From: Methylorubrum populi
GTDB taxonomy: Bacteria > Pseudomonadota > Alphaproteobacteria > Rhizobiales > Beijerinckiaceae
Direction of reading: 5' to 3'
Assembly: GCA_020741775.1 (NCBI GenBank)
Contig: DYYG01000063.1
Location: forward strand, 173,097 to 237,096
Length of the DNA: 64,000 nt
The position numbers were made by a program, and so were the translations under genes. Positions 52,383 to 62,012 of the stretch are shown piece after piece. The notes under the pieces were generated by a model. The model was given only the letters and a program-made list of their open reading frames with translations. It did not search any database and was not told where the DNA came from. Within the stretch, counting starts at the first letter, position 1; each line of letters starts with the position of its first letter.

Positions 52383-55049
52383 ATGACGAAATGGGTCTAT
52401 TCCTTCGGTGACGGCAAGGCCGAGGGCGAGGCGTCGATGCGCAACCTCCTCGGCGGCAAGGGTGCGAACCTCGCCGAGATGTCGAACCTCGGCCTTCCGG
52501 TCCCCCCCGGCTTCACCATCACCACGGAAGTCTGCACCTACTACTACGAGCACGGCGAGACCTATCCGGCCGAGTTGAAGGACGCCGTGAACGCGGCGCT
52601 CGACACGGTCGGCAAGCTCACCGGCCGCCGCTTCGGCGATGCCGACAAGCCGCTGCTCGTCTCGGTCCGCTCCGGTGCCCGCGCCTCGATGCCGGGCATG
52701 ATGGACACCGTGCTCAATCTCGGCCTCAACGACGTCACCGTCGAGGCTCTGGCGAAGGATGCCGAGGACGAGCGCTTCGCCTACGATTCCTACCGGCGCT
52801 TCATCACGATGTACTCCAACGTCGTGCTCGGCGTGGAGCACCACGCCTTCGAAGAGGCGCTGGAGCACTACAAGGAAGAGAAGGGCCTCCAACTCGATAC
52901 CGAGCTGAAGGCCGACGACTGGAAGCACCTCATCGGCGTCTACAAGAAGATCGTGCGCGACGAGCACGGCTCCGACTTCCCGCAGAAGCCGGAGGACCAG
53001 CTCTGGGGCGCCATCGGCGCGGTGTTCGATTCCTGGATGATCCCGCGGGCCAAGAAGTACCGCGAGCTGAACAATATCCCCGAAAGCTGGGGCACGGCCG
53101 TCAACGTCCAGGCCATGGTGTTCGGCAATATGGGCGACACCTCGGCCACCGGCGTCGCCTTCACCCGCAACCCCTCCACCGGCGAGAGCGCGCTCTACGG
53201 CGAGTTCCTGATCAACGCCCAGGGCGAGGATGTGGTGGCGGGTATCCGCACGCCGCAGGACATTACCGAGAAGGCCCGCATCGAGGCGAAGTCCGACAAG
53301 CCGTCGATGGAAAAGGCGATGCCGGAGAGCTTCGCCGAGCTGACGCGGATCTACGGGATCCTCGAGAAGCACTACCGCGACATGCAGGACATGGAGTTCA
53401 CCATCGAGCGGGGTAAGCTCTGGATGCTCCAGACCCGCAACGGCAAGCGCACCGCCAAGGCGGCCCTGCGCATCGCCGTCGAACTGGCGGGCGAAGGCCT
53501 GATCTCCAAGCAGGAGGCGATCAACCGGATCGAGCCCGGCGCCCTCGACCAGCTCCTGCACCCGACCATCGACCCGAATGCCGAGCGCAAGGTCATCGCC
53601 ACGGGCCTGCCCGCCTCGCCGGGCGCGGCGGTCGGCGAGATCGTGTTCAACTCCGAGGAGGCCGAGGCCGCCCGGAAGGCCGAGCGCAAGTGCATTCTCG
53701 TACGCATCGAGACCTCGCCGGAGGACATCCACGGCATGCACGCCGCCGAGGGCATCCTCACCACCCGCGGCGGCATGACCAGCCACGCGGCAGTGGTTGC
53801 CCGTGGCATGGGCAAGCCCTGCGTGTCCGGCGTCGGCTCGATCCGGATCGACTACAAAGCCAAGACCATGAGCGTCGGCGGCGTGACCCTGAAGGCGGGC
53901 GACGTCATCACCATCGACGGCTCGACCGGTCAGGTGATCCAGGGTGAGGTCAAGATGCTCCAGCCGGAGCTGTCGGGTGACTTCGCCGCCCTGATGGAGT
54001 GGGCGGACGCGGTGCGGACCATGAAGGTGCGCACCAACGCCGACACCCCGGCGGATGCCCGCGCCGCCCGCAAGTTCGGCGCCGAGGGTATCGGCCTGTG
54101 CCGCACCGAACACATGTTCTTCGACGGCGACCGGATCGTGGCGGTGCGCGAGATGATCCTCGCGGACGACACGGAAGGCCGCCGGGCGGCGCTCGCCAAG
54201 ATCCTGCCGTATCAGCGCCAGGACTTCCTGGAGCTGTTCACGATCATGTCGGGCCTGCCCGTCACGATTCGCCTGCTCGACCCGCCGCTGCACGAATTCC
54301 TGCCGCACACGGACGAGGAGATCCGCGAGGTCATGGAGGCGACCGGGATCGCCGAGGACAAGATCCGCAACCGTATCCGCGAACTCTCCGAGCACAACCC
54401 CATGCTCGGTTTCCGCGGCTGCCGCCTCGCCATCGCCTTCCCCGAGATCGCCGAGATGCAGGCCCGCGCGATCTTCGAGGCGGCCGTGCAGGCCGCCAAG
54501 GACACCAATGCCCCGGTCACGCCGGAAGTGATGGTGCCGCTGGTGTTCACGCGGATGGAGTTCGACATCGTCAAGGCCCGGATCGATGCCATGGCCAAGG
54601 CCGTATCGGAGGAGACCGGCGCGCAGATCGACTATCAGGTCGGCACGATGATCGAGCTGCCGCGGGCGGCGCTGAAGGCCGGTGAGATCGCCGAGACGGC
54701 GGAGTTCTTCTCCTTCGGCACCAACGATCTGACCCAGACCGCCCTCGGCATCTCCCGCGACGATGCCGCGACCTTCCTCGGGCCCTACACCCAGAAGGGC
54801 ATCCTCTCGGTCGATCCCTTCGTGTCGATCGATCAGGAAGGCGTGGGTGAGTTGGTGAAGATCGGCGCCGAGCGCGGCCGCAAGACTCGCGAGAAGCTCA
54901 AGCTCGGCATCTGCGGCGAGCATGGCGGCGATCCGGCCTCCATCGGATTCTGCCAGGAAGTCGGGCTCGACTACGTCTCCTGCTCGCCCTTCCGGGTGCC
55001 GATCGCCCGCCTCGCCGCGGCGCAGGCGGCCCTCGGTAAGGACGCCTGA
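52383..55049 (+). CDS. ppdK: Pyruvate, phosphate dikinase
   Basis: 888-aa enzyme interconverting pyruvate/ATP/Pi with phosphoenolpyruvate/AMP/PPi, important for C3 metabolism in methylotrophs. N-terminal nucleotide-binding domain (NLLGGKGANLAEMSNLGLPVPPGF, SVRSGARASMPGMMDTVLNLG), swivelling phosphohistidine domain with His468 (GGMTSHAAVVARGMG) and PEP-binding TIM barrel with catalytic Cys844 (GICGEHGGDP). Start MTKWVYSFGDGKAEG at 52383 with GGAGAG upstream. Followed by an 11-bp GC hairpin. Confidence 0.97.
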   Translation: MTKWVYSFGDGKAEGEASMRNLLGGKGANLAEMSNLGLPVPPGFTITTEVCTYYYEHGETYPAELKDAVNAALDTVGKLTGRRFGDADKPLLVSVRSGARASMPGMMDTVLNLGLNDVTVEALAKDAEDERFAYDSYRRFITMYSNVVLGVEHHAFEEALEHYKEEKGLQLDTELKADDWKHLIGVYKKIVRDEHGSDFPQKPEDQLWGAIGAVFDSWMIPRAKKYRELNNIPESWGTAVNVQAMVFGNMGDTSATGVAFTRNPSTGESALYGEFLINAQGEDVVAGIRTPQDITEKARIEAKSDKPSMEKAMPESFAELTRIYGILEKHYRDMQDMEFTIERGKLWMLQTRNGKRTAKAALRIAVELAGEGLISKQEAINRIEPGALDQLLHPTIDPNAERKVIATGLPASPGAAVGEIVFNSEEAEAARKAERKCILVRIETSPEDIHGMHAAEGILTTRGGMTSHAAVVARGMGKPCVSGVGSIRIDYKAKTMSVGGVTLKAGDVITIDGSTGQVIQGEVKMLQPELSGDFAALMEWADAVRTMKVRTNADTPADARAARKFGAEGIGLCRTEHMFFDGDRIVAVREMILADDTEGRRAALAKILPYQRQDFLELFTIMSGLPVTIRLLDPPLHEFLPHTDEEIREVMEATGIAEDKIRNRIRELSEHNPMLGFRGCRLAIAFPEIAEMQARAIFEAAVQAAKDTNAPVTPEVMVPLVFTRMEFDIVKARIDAMAKAVSEETGAQIDYQVGTMIELPRAALKAGEIAETAEFFSFGTNDLTQTALGISRDDAATFLGPYTQKGILSVDPFVSIDQEGVGELVKIGAERGRKTREKLKLGICGEHGGDPASIGFCQEVGLDYVSCSPFRVPIARLAAAQAALGKDA

Positions 55050-55061
55050 AGGCTCGAAAAT

Positions 55062-55089
55062 CCTCCCGCGGGCAGAGACCCGCGGGAGG
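55062..55089 (+). terminator. GC-rich hairpin after ppdK (probable weak terminator)
   Basis: CCTCCCGCGGG (55062-55072) pairs perfectly with CCCGCGGGAGG (55079-55089), loop of six bases. There is no T run afterwards, so it may act as an RNA-stabilising or rho-assisted end. Confidence 0.55.
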
Positions 55090-55225
55090 GCTGCGAAGCG
55101 TCGCAATAAATTTGCGGATGTGAGGCTGAACCCGTGTCACGCGGGCACGTTACCTGCTAGCGGAAGGCCGATACGCGGCGCGCGTCATTGGTCCTCCGCC
55201 CAGGGCAGCCGCGGGACATCCAGCC

Positions 55226-55483
55226 ATGTCGAACCCCGACTCCCCCAGCGCCCTCCTCGACCACCGCGCCGTCATTTCCGGCCATCGGGCGATGCAGGCC
55301 GCCTATCTCTGGATCCTCTCGGCCCTGGCCGCGTCGGCCGGCATCGTCGGGTTGGTCTATCTGGAATCCGACCGCAACGAGCGCGAGGCGGGCCGGATGA
55401 TTGTCGCTTCCCAGGGCAGCGCCGCCTATGCCGCCGTACTGGTCCACGGCTTGGCTCAGCGACACAGTCGCCCGACGCCTTAA
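55226..55483 (+). CDS. Small single-pass membrane protein
   Basis: 85 aa with one hydrophobic segment (AYLWILSALAASAGIVGLVYL) between hydrophilic ends. No family recognised and the ribosome site is weak. It lies between ppdK and the cell-wall hydrolase on the same strand. Confidence 0.5.
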   Translation: MSNPDSPSALLDHRAVISGHRAMQAAYLWILSALAASAGIVGLVYLESDRNEREAGRMIVASQGSAAYAAVLVHGLAQRHSRPTP

Positions 55484-55582
55484 CCGTCCGGCAACCACGT
55501 TCACGATTAAACTCCGTCTCATGAGGCACGGCCCCCTTGCGATCAGCTAGGCTCGGGGCTTCCGGCCGCTCGTGAGCATGGG

Positions 55583-56500
55583 GTGTCGGCGTTGCGTGCG
55601 AGACGCGTTCGAGGCTTAGGGCTCGGTCCCCGCTGGATTGTCTCGGCGGTCGTGCCGTGGATCATGGCGAGCGGACTTCTGGTGTCGTTCACGGCGACGG
55701 CGGGCACGGACGCGACGCTGCGGCCCGAATTGCTGTCGCAGCGGGATGTCGCCACCACCGGAGCGCTGGTTTCGTCCACGGGCTGGAACCCGGACGTGAT
55801 CGAGGCCGGCTTCGTGGCAGTGCCGGGCTCGGCGCACGAGGTCGAGGCGGGGGAGGACGGGCTTCCCTCGCTGGCCGATTCGGACGGTGCTACGCCCGCG
55901 ACGCCCCGCGCCGTCGCCCTCTCCTCGGTGACCCCGGCCCCGGCGGACGCGACCCCCGTCGAGGTTGCCGCCGCGAACCTCGTCTTACCGGGCTTCTCCG
56001 CCCGCCTCGACCGGGGGCCCTCCGTGCTGGACCCGCAGATGTCCACGCCCGAGGCCAAATCGCACTACGCCGACCTGATCAATCCGGAGGCGATGGACCG
56101 CGAGCAGCGCTGCCTCGCCGAGGCCGTCTATTTCGAGGCGCGCAGTGAGCCGGAAGAGGGCCAGGCGGCGGTCGCGCAGGTGGTGCTCAACCGCGTCAAG
56201 AGCGGTCTCTATCCCTCGTCCGTATGCGGTGTCGTCTACCAGAACCGTCACCGCTTCATGGGCTGCCAGTTCTCCTTCGCCTGCGAAGGCAAGTCGCTGC
56301 GCATCACCGATGCGGAATCCTGGCGCAGCGCCACCCGCGTCGCCAGCGCCGTGATCGAGGGCCGCACCTATGTCAGCGAGGTCGGCGGTGCGACCCACTA
56401 CCACGCCGATTACGTGCGCCCCGGCTGGTCGCGCCGGCTGAAGCGCAAGGACATGATCGGCCGGCACATCTTCTACCAGTTGAAGCCGAATCAAACCTGA
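55583..56500 (+). CDS. SleB-type cell wall hydrolase
   Basis: 305 aa from GTG 55583. An N-terminal membrane/signal segment (WIVSAVVPWIMASGLLVSFTATAG), a low-complexity Ala/Pro/Thr linker, then the SleB/hydrolase_2 domain (~180-305): CLAEAVYFEARSEPEEGQAAVAQVVLNR with catalytic Glu, PSSVCGVVYQN, CQFSFACEGK, ATHYHADYVRPGW. SleB enzymes are lytic transglycosylase-like peptidoglycan hydrolases; this resembles the CwlJ/SleB proteins of Alphaproteobacteria. Confidence 0.9.
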   Translation: MSALRARRVRGLGLGPRWIVSAVVPWIMASGLLVSFTATAGTDATLRPELLSQRDVATTGALVSSTGWNPDVIEAGFVAVPGSAHEVEAGEDGLPSLADSDGATPATPRAVALSSVTPAPADATPVEVAAANLVLPGFSARLDRGPSVLDPQMSTPEAKSHYADLINPEAMDREQRCLAEAVYFEARSEPEEGQAAVAQVVLNRVKSGLYPSSVCGVVYQNRHRFMGCQFSFACEGKSLRITDAESWRSATRVASAVIEGRTYVSEVGGATHYHADYVRPGWSRRLKRKDMIGRHIFYQLKPNQT

Positions 56501-57007
56501 CGCGGCTCCTCCCGCGTCATCGCAAGGTGTCGCTGTGACGATCCGGGGTGCTGCTTTGTCTGGAACCGGTGCGCCGCCGGATCGCTTCGCCGACGCTCGC
56601 GATGACGGCGTGCGGCAGATTTAGAAGCGATCGATCGCAGACCGTCTGATTCGAACCATGCGGCGGTCGAGCAGGGTGCCGCTGGCGACGACGCGCTCCC
56701 TGCGCGTCTATGACTCTTCTGTCCAGACGGCGGCCGACCCGCGCGCAGGCCCGGCCGAGCGCGCTTCACCCCGCCTAATCAGCATCGATCACAACGGGCG
56801 TGGCCCCGGGTTCGGCGCGAGGCATCGCCCTCGAACGCTCCGCCGCACCGCGCCCGCCAGAGGCCGAACTCAACGGCCCCCGGAGTTTTGTGAGGAGCAC
56901 TAAGCAGGCGTTAAGCCGACTCGTCGAAATTTCGGCATCGGCTGCGAGGGACGTCGCAGACCGACCCGCAGCAGCGGGACCGAGACGACACGAGAGGCAG
57001 TTTGCGT
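56501..57007. other. Intergenic region containing a palindromic repeat
   Basis: About 500 bp. The left part holds an imperfect inverted repeat (56515-56607). The remainder has scattered short open frames (plus 56658-56903) without protein-like features; the right end holds the promoter of the gene at 57008. Confidence 0.5.
56515..56607. repeat. Imperfect palindromic repeat element (REP/MITE-like)
   Basis: Left arm from CGTCATCGC (56515) to GATCCGG (56546) is an imperfect reverse complement of the right arm from CCGGATCGC (56577) to GATGACG (56607). The arm sequence resembles the CGTCATCGCGAGCG-type repeats scattered in alphaproteobacterial genomes. It lies just past the cell-wall hydrolase stop. 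Confidence 0.6.
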
Positions 57008-57388
57008 ATGCGTAGCGTTGCGGACAACGTCATTCCCTTCCGCCGGCCCGCTCCCACCCCGACCCTCGCCCGCGACGGCGGCCGCAGCCGGTCCCGGGCG
57101 GACCAGCGCAGCCTGATGGATGCCGTCTATGCCACCGGGTCGATTCCCGTCGCGGCGGGCGACCGCGAGACCAAGCTGATCGCTTCGCGGCTTCAGGTCT
57201 ACGGCTTCCTGACCATCGAGGAGCTGGACGAGGACGGCACCCTGCGTCGCCTGCGCCCATCGGAAGCGATCCGCGCGCGCTCGGAGCGGCCATGGCGCCT
57301 GTCCAAGGCGAGCTACGGCGCCGGCCTCTCGGTCACCATTCCGACGGTGGACGACTTCCTGTTCGAGCCGGCCGGCCTGCCGGCCTGA
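57008..57388 (+). CDS. Uncharacterised protein
   Basis: 126 aa, basic N-terminus (NVIPFRRPAPTPTL) and a C-terminal half reading LIASRLQVYGFLTIEELDED, RRLRPSEAIRARSERPWRLS. No family recognised. GAGAGGC lies ten bases before the ATG at 57008. Confidence 0.55.
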   Translation: MRSVADNVIPFRRPAPTPTLARDGGRSRSRADQRSLMDAVYATGSIPVAAGDRETKLIASRLQVYGFLTIEELDEDGTLRRLRPSEAIRARSERPWRLSKASYGAGLSVTIPTVDDFLFEPAGLPA

Positions 57389-57486
57389 GCCCGGCTCGCC
57401 CGATCGCGTGACCGGAATGCCGGCGCGCGATCCGAATTGTTGATCGGAGCGGGCCTTCGCGTTGACCGTGGGCTCGGACGCTCCGT

Positions 57487-57864
57487 ATGAGCTTGACCAT
57501 GCGTGAGCGCCCGCACCCATCCGTGCCCGGCCGCGCGATCATCGGGGTGATCGCGCTCTACGCGCTCGTGCTCCAGGCTTTTCTGACAGTCGTCGCACCG
57601 ACGATGCCGCGCATCGAAAGCGGCATCATCTGCGCGGAGCACGAGGCGCCGGCCGCCTCCGACGATGACGGGCCTCCCGAGTGCCACCATGCCTGCTGCA
57701 CGCAGGTCCATGCCGTGGCGCTTCAAGCACCGGATGCCGCCGGCTTCCTACTCGCGGTCTGGCCTCCGCGAGCCACCCCGCCTCCCCGGCGTGAAGCGTT
57801 CACGCACAGGGCCCGCGCGCCGCCCGACCAAGGCATAAGCCCCCGAGGCCCGCCCGCGACGTGA
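57487..57864 (+). CDS. DUF2946-like metal-site membrane protein
   Basis: 125 aa. A hydrophobic helix (IIGVIALYALVLQAFLTVVAP) and a candidate metal site (CAEHEA... ECHHACCTQVHA) match DUF2946 proteins, which commonly precede TonB receptors in copper or other metal loci. Starts 40 bp before the TonB receptor, so both are likely in one operon. The C-terminus is proline/arginine-rich. Confidence 0.7.
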   Translation: MSLTMRERPHPSVPGRAIIGVIALYALVLQAFLTVVAPTMPRIESGIICAEHEAPAASDDDGPPECHHACCTQVHAVALQAPDAAGFLLAVWPPRATPPPRREAFTHRARAPPDQGISPRGPPAT

Positions 57865-57903
57865 GCTGATCCCCTCGATCCCTCACACGCGGATTCTGCT
57901 TTC

Positions 57904-60246
57904 ATGTCGTTCACCGTTCCGGCCCGCGCCGCCCGCCGCGGCGCCACTTGGCTCGCCGTCGTTCCCCCCCTTGTCCTGTCCATCCCCGATACGGCCCGGT
58001 CCGCCAGTGAGAGCGTGACCCTGGAAGAACTCGCCGTGAGCGGCGCGGCCAATGGCCGAAACCCCTCAGAGACAGCCTCCGGCACGCCGGGCTTCGGTGT
58101 CGCCGCACCGCCCGGTTCGGCACCGCTGGTGATCGAGCGCCCGAGGGGCGAGGTCGTCGCGGAAGTCGGGCGCGAGGGCACCATCGCCAACCGCCCCGCC
58201 ACCAGCATCGGCACGGTGCTGCTCGACAGCCCCGGCGTGACGCTCCGCCAGGGCAATGGCGGGCGCGACGTGGTGATCTCGATCCGCGGCAACAACGCCC
58301 GCGCCACCGGCGTCACCCGCAACATGGTGGTGCTGGAGGATGGCTTCCCCGTCACCCAGCCCGATGGCGCCTCGCGCTTCGATCTGGTCGATCCCCGTGC
58401 CTATTCGCGCATCGACGTGTTCCGGGGGCCGCAATCGGCCCTGTTCGGCAACTACGCCACGGGCGGCGCGCTGGCCTTCCGCACGCGCACCGGCCGGGAG
58501 ATCGACGGCTACGAGATCGGGGTCGATGCCGGCAGCTTCGGCTATCTCAGCCACTACTACACCGTCGGCGGTGCGAGCGGGCCTTTTGAGATCAGCCTGT
58601 TCGCCAGCGATGTGCGCAGCAACGGCTATCAGGACCATTCGTCCTACGACACGCAGACCGTCAACCTGCTGGCGAGCTACACGCCGACGCCGGACAACCG
58701 CTTCACACTCAAGGTCATCAACAACGAACTGACCGCCAACATTCCGGCCCGCTCCTCGCTGAATCAGTTCCGCATCAACCCGTACCAGCGCGGCTGCGAC
58801 GCGGCGGCGAGCGCCGCGCCCGGCTGCACCACCTTCGGCCTGCTGGCGAACGGCGCCTTCGGTCCGCAGGTGCAGGTGACGGCGGCGGAGGGGGCCTTCC
58901 GCCGCAACGACCGGCGCACCATCGTCGCCGGACGCTGGGAGCACGACATCGACGCACAGACCACGTGGCGGGTGCAGGTCGGCTTCGACGAGCGCAACTA
59001 CAATCAGCCGTTCTACACCACGTCGGGCCGGGGCAGCCTACCGTCCTACAACGTGCAGACAGACCTCACCCGGCGCGGAGAGCTGTTCGGCCTGCCGGCC
59101 ATCGGCTACGTCGCGCTCGCCTATAACGTGGTCGATATCACCGCCTCGGTCTTCAACCGCGCCCCCTATGGCGGCCCCCGGCTCGGCGCGCTGATCGGGC
59201 TCCAGGATGCCCTGCAATCCAATCTCGGTGGGCGGACGCGGCTCGAACTCGAACTCGCGCCGCAATGGACCGCCGTGGCCGGCCTCAGTGCCGAGGAAAC
59301 CGGCATCGTCGGGCGCAACCGCACCTATGCCACGAATGCCGCCGGCACGACCTCGACCCTGGCGCGGGCCGATCGCAGCTTCCTCAATGTCGCCCCCGAA
59401 CTTGCCCTGATCTACCGGCCGGATCCGAACTGGGCCCTGCGCGGCCGCGTCGCCACCGGCTACTCGACGCCGTCCTTCTCCAGCATGTTCGTGACCCCGG
59501 CCGGCCTTCCCGGCAACAACGGCGACCTGAAGACCCAGGAAAATCTGGGCTTCGATCTCGGCGCCGATTTCATCCCGTTCGAGGGCCTGAAGCTCAGCAT
59601 CACCGGCTTCTACGAGTTTTTCCGCAACGAACTGGTCACGCAATCGCCGGGGGCGGGCCTGCTCAACTATACCTTCAACGCACCGGCCTCGGAGCATCGC
59701 GGCATCGAAATCGGCGCCAACTGGGTGTTCGCACCGGGCTGGCAGGGCGTGCTGGCCTATACCTTCGACGATCAGATCTACACCGATTATGTCGAGCAGA
59801 TCAGCGCCGGCAGCCTCACCGCGCGTTTCGACCGGGCCGGCAACCGCATCCCCGGCGTGCCCACCCACCAAGTGCTGGCGCGCGTGGGCTACGACGTGCC
59901 GGCCGGGCCGCTCGCCGGCCTCGGTGGCTTTGCCGAGGTGGTGGCCCAAGACGGGTATTACGTCGACAACGCCAACTTCCTGAAGGTGCCGGGCTTCGCG
60001 ATCTTCAACCTGAACGTCCACTATTCGGCCCCGCTGCCCAACGGCTACGCCAAGCGCATCGACCTCTACGGCGAGGTCCGCAACGTGCTCGACACGGCCT
60101 ATGTCGGCTCGGCCAATCCGCTGGCGAACACGATCAATGCCACGACCGGGGCGCAGAACGGCCGCGCCGTGCTCGCGGGCACGACGGGCTCGATCTTTGC
60201 CGGGCCGCCGCGCACCTTCGTGGCAGGGATGAAGCTGTCGTTCTGA
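57904..60246 (+). CDS. TonB-dependent receptor
   Basis: 780-aa outer-membrane transporter. Signal peptide (LAVVPPLVLSIPDTARSA), then a plug: GNGGRDVVISIRGNNARATG, RIDVFRGPQSALFGNYATGGALAF, and a 22-strand barrel ending PPRTFVAGMKLSF with a terminal Phe. No STN domain, so no sigma signalling. Context (DUF2946 upstream; convergent FecCDE importer) suggests metal or metallophore uptake; the ligand is not resolved. It ends 4 bp from the convergent neighbour. Confidence 0.93.
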   Translation: MSFTVPARAARRGATWLAVVPPLVLSIPDTARSASESVTLEELAVSGAANGRNPSETASGTPGFGVAAPPGSAPLVIERPRGEVVAEVGREGTIANRPATSIGTVLLDSPGVTLRQGNGGRDVVISIRGNNARATGVTRNMVVLEDGFPVTQPDGASRFDLVDPRAYSRIDVFRGPQSALFGNYATGGALAFRTRTGREIDGYEIGVDAGSFGYLSHYYTVGGASGPFEISLFASDVRSNGYQDHSSYDTQTVNLLASYTPTPDNRFTLKVINNELTANIPARSSLNQFRINPYQRGCDAAASAAPGCTTFGLLANGAFGPQVQVTAAEGAFRRNDRRTIVAGRWEHDIDAQTTWRVQVGFDERNYNQPFYTTSGRGSLPSYNVQTDLTRRGELFGLPAIGYVALAYNVVDITASVFNRAPYGGPRLGALIGLQDALQSNLGGRTRLELELAPQWTAVAGLSAEETGIVGRNRTYATNAAGTTSTLARADRSFLNVAPELALIYRPDPNWALRGRVATGYSTPSFSSMFVTPAGLPGNNGDLKTQENLGFDLGADFIPFEGLKLSITGFYEFFRNELVTQSPGAGLLNYTFNAPASEHRGIEIGANWVFAPGWQGVLAYTFDDQIYTDYVEQISAGSLTARFDRAGNRIPGVPTHQVLARVGYDVPAGPLAGLGGFAEVVAQDGYYVDNANFLKVPGFAIFNLNVHYSAPLPNGYAKRIDLYGEVRNVLDTAYVGSANPLANTINATTGAQNGRAVLAGTTGSIFAGPPRTFVAGMKLSF

Positions 60247-60250
60247 GCGG

Positions 60251-61222
60251 TCAGGCCTGTTCGTCGCCGTCCTCGTCGCCCGCCACCGGCTCCACGGCCT
60301 CGCCGCGCAGGAAGCGGGCCTGAAGCTCGGCGACGCGGCGCGCGGATTGCGCATGTTTGGGGGAGATCGTGGCCGGCAGCACCTCCGTCTCCCCCCGTTT
60401 GATCGCGAGGAGATCGGGGTCGCCCCAGCGTTCGAGCAGGATCTGGAACGCGGCGTGCCGGGCGGGATCGAAGGCGACGCGGCGCCCCATCATGTCCTTG
60501 TACGGGTGCGGCGGGTGCATCCCGGCGCAGGGTACGAACCCTTCCGGGATCGGTGTCGTCGCCGCATGGGTGCGCCCCGCCCGCAGGAGCTTGGGCAGGA
60601 CATGGGTATGCGGTCCCTCCGGGCTCATCTCGCCGGGTCCGGGGATCGGCGCATAGACCTCGATTCGGCCGATGCGGGCACAGAACACCCGGTGGGGGCT
60701 CATCGCCACGAGGCGCGGCCCGATCGGGTTGTCCATGGCGAAGAGCGGCTTGCCGGTGCCGGCCCGGAGGCAGGCAATGGCTTCGGGATCGGCGGTCCGC
60801 ACACAGGCATCGACGGCGCGCAGGCCGAGGCCGAGATCGAACAGAACCGCCTCCCGATCCTCCTCCCGCGCCGCCTCGCGGTCGGGGCCGAGTTCGGTCA
60901 CGACAATTCGCTGCGCCATGGCGCAGGTCCCCTCGGGCAGGCAGAGGGCCACAGCGTGGTTGTAGCCGCCGGAGAAGCCGGTCTCATAGGCCACGGGGCG
61001 CAGATCCGGACCCGGCGTCAGGGCGATGGCACCGCGCGCGGTGGCGAGGCCCATCCGCGTGTCGGGCAGAGCGCGCACGGGCTCGTCGTCGTCGCGCATG
61101 AACTCGGCGATGGCGCCGAAACTGCCGAGACTCCAGGCGGTGCCGGCATCGGCGAGCGCGCCGCGCAGCAACGTCTCGACCTCAGAAGGGGCGGGGATTC
61201 GTCCGGCGGGAGCTGGTTGCAT
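60251..61222 (-). CDS. Uncharacterised conserved protein coupled to the ABC importer
   Basis: 323 aa, globular, no signal or membrane segment. Recognisable features: a FMRDDDEPV start region, CLPEGTCAMAQRIVVTELGPD, GPHTHVLPKLLRAGRTHAAT and GFVPCAGMHPPHPYKDMMGR with several His and Cys that could bind a metal. It overlaps the ABC ATPase gene by 41 bp and is the last gene of that operon, so its function is tied to the imported compound. I do not recognise a named family. Confidence 0.75.
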   Translation of the reverse strand: MQPAPAGRIPAPSEVETLLRGALADAGTAWSLGSFGAIAEFMRDDDEPVRALPDTRMGLATARGAIALTPGPDLRPVAYETGFSGGYNHAVALCLPEGTCAMAQRIVVTELGPDREAAREEDREAVLFDLGLGLRAVDACVRTADPEAIACLRAGTGKPLFAMDNPIGPRLVAMSPHRVFCARIGRIEVYAPIPGPGEMSPEGPHTHVLPKLLRAGRTHAATTPIPEGFVPCAGMHPPHPYKDMMGRRVAFDPARHAAFQILLERWGDPDLLAIKRGETEVLPATISPKHAQSARRVAELQARFLRGEAVEPVAGDEDGDEQA

Positions 61223-62012
61223 CTGTCACATCCTCGGTGATGGCGCGGTCCCAGGGCAGGAGATAGGCGGTTCCGTCCGTCGCCCGGCCGCGGCGCACGC
61301 TCACGCCGAAGGTCGCGGCGAGCCGCGCATCGGTGAGCGCCCGGTCCGGCGGGCCATCGGCGACGATCCGCCCGGCTTCCATCACCACGATCCGGTCGCA
61401 GAAGCGGGCGGCGAGGGTGAGGTCGTGCAGAACGGCGACGATTCCGGTCCCCTCGCGGGCCGTCCTCCGCAGCAGGGCCATGGCGTCGAGCTGATGGGCC
61501 GGATCGAGGGCGGTGATGGGTTCGTCGGCGAGCAGCCACTCGGCCTCGACCGCCAGGGCACGGGCGAGCAGAACCCGCATCCGCTCACCGGAGGACAGGG
61601 TCGGCTCGCCGCGCTCGGCCAGGGCGGTCACCCCGGTCGCCGCCATGGCACGGGCGATGGCCGCCGCATCGGCCGGCGAGAGGCCGGAGAAGGCGCGGCG
61701 ATGGGGCAGGCGGCCGAGGGCCACGATCTCGCGCACGCGCAGCGGCCAGCCGACGCCCGCGCCCTGGAACAGGGCCGCGATCCGGCGCGCGCGGGCCTCG
61801 CGCGGAAGGCGAGCGAGAGGTGCGCCATCGAGGCCGACCTCGCCCCGTGTCGGCGGGAGGAGGCCGGCCAGCACCCGCAGCAGCGTGGTCTTGCCGGCGC
61901 CGTTCGGCCCGACGAGGCCGACCAGCCGGCCCCGTTCGAGGCCGAGGCTCACATCCGAGAGGAGGGCGCGGCCGTCGCGGTCGAGCCCGATGCCGGCGGC
62001 GGACAGGCTCAT
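61182..62012 (-). CDS. Iron-chelate/hemin/cobalamin-type ABC transporter ATPase
   Basis: 276-aa ATPase of the FecE/HmuV/BtuD group: Walker A GPNGAGKTTLLRVLAG, signature LSSGERMRVLLARAL, Walker B EWLLADEPITALDP. The ATG overlaps the permease stop by 4 bp. Works with the permease and binding protein directly upstream. Confidence 0.93.
   Translation of the reverse strand: MSLSAAGIGLDRDGRALLSDVSLGLERGRLVGLVGPNGAGKTTLLRVLAGLLPPTRGEVGLDGAPLARLPREARARRIAALFQGAGVGWPLRVREIVALGRLPHRRAFSGLSPADAAAIARAMAATGVTALAERGEPTLSSGERMRVLLARALAVEAEWLLADEPITALDPAHQLDAMALLRRTAREGTGIVAVLHDLTLAARFCDRIVVMEAGRIVADGPPDRALTDARLAATFGVSVRRGRATDGTAYLLPWDRAITEDVTDATSSRRTNPRPF

Noticed and set aside
52350..55106. 918-codon minus-strand open frame opposite ppdK
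   Set aside because: It is the antisense shadow of a complete, motif-rich pyruvate phosphate dikinase; the translation is His/Gly/Arg-rich low-complexity with no domain.
56658..56903. 81-codon plus frame in the 56.5-57.0 kb gap
   Set aside because: Begins within non-coding sequence after the palindromic repeat; no ribosome site or protein-like pattern.
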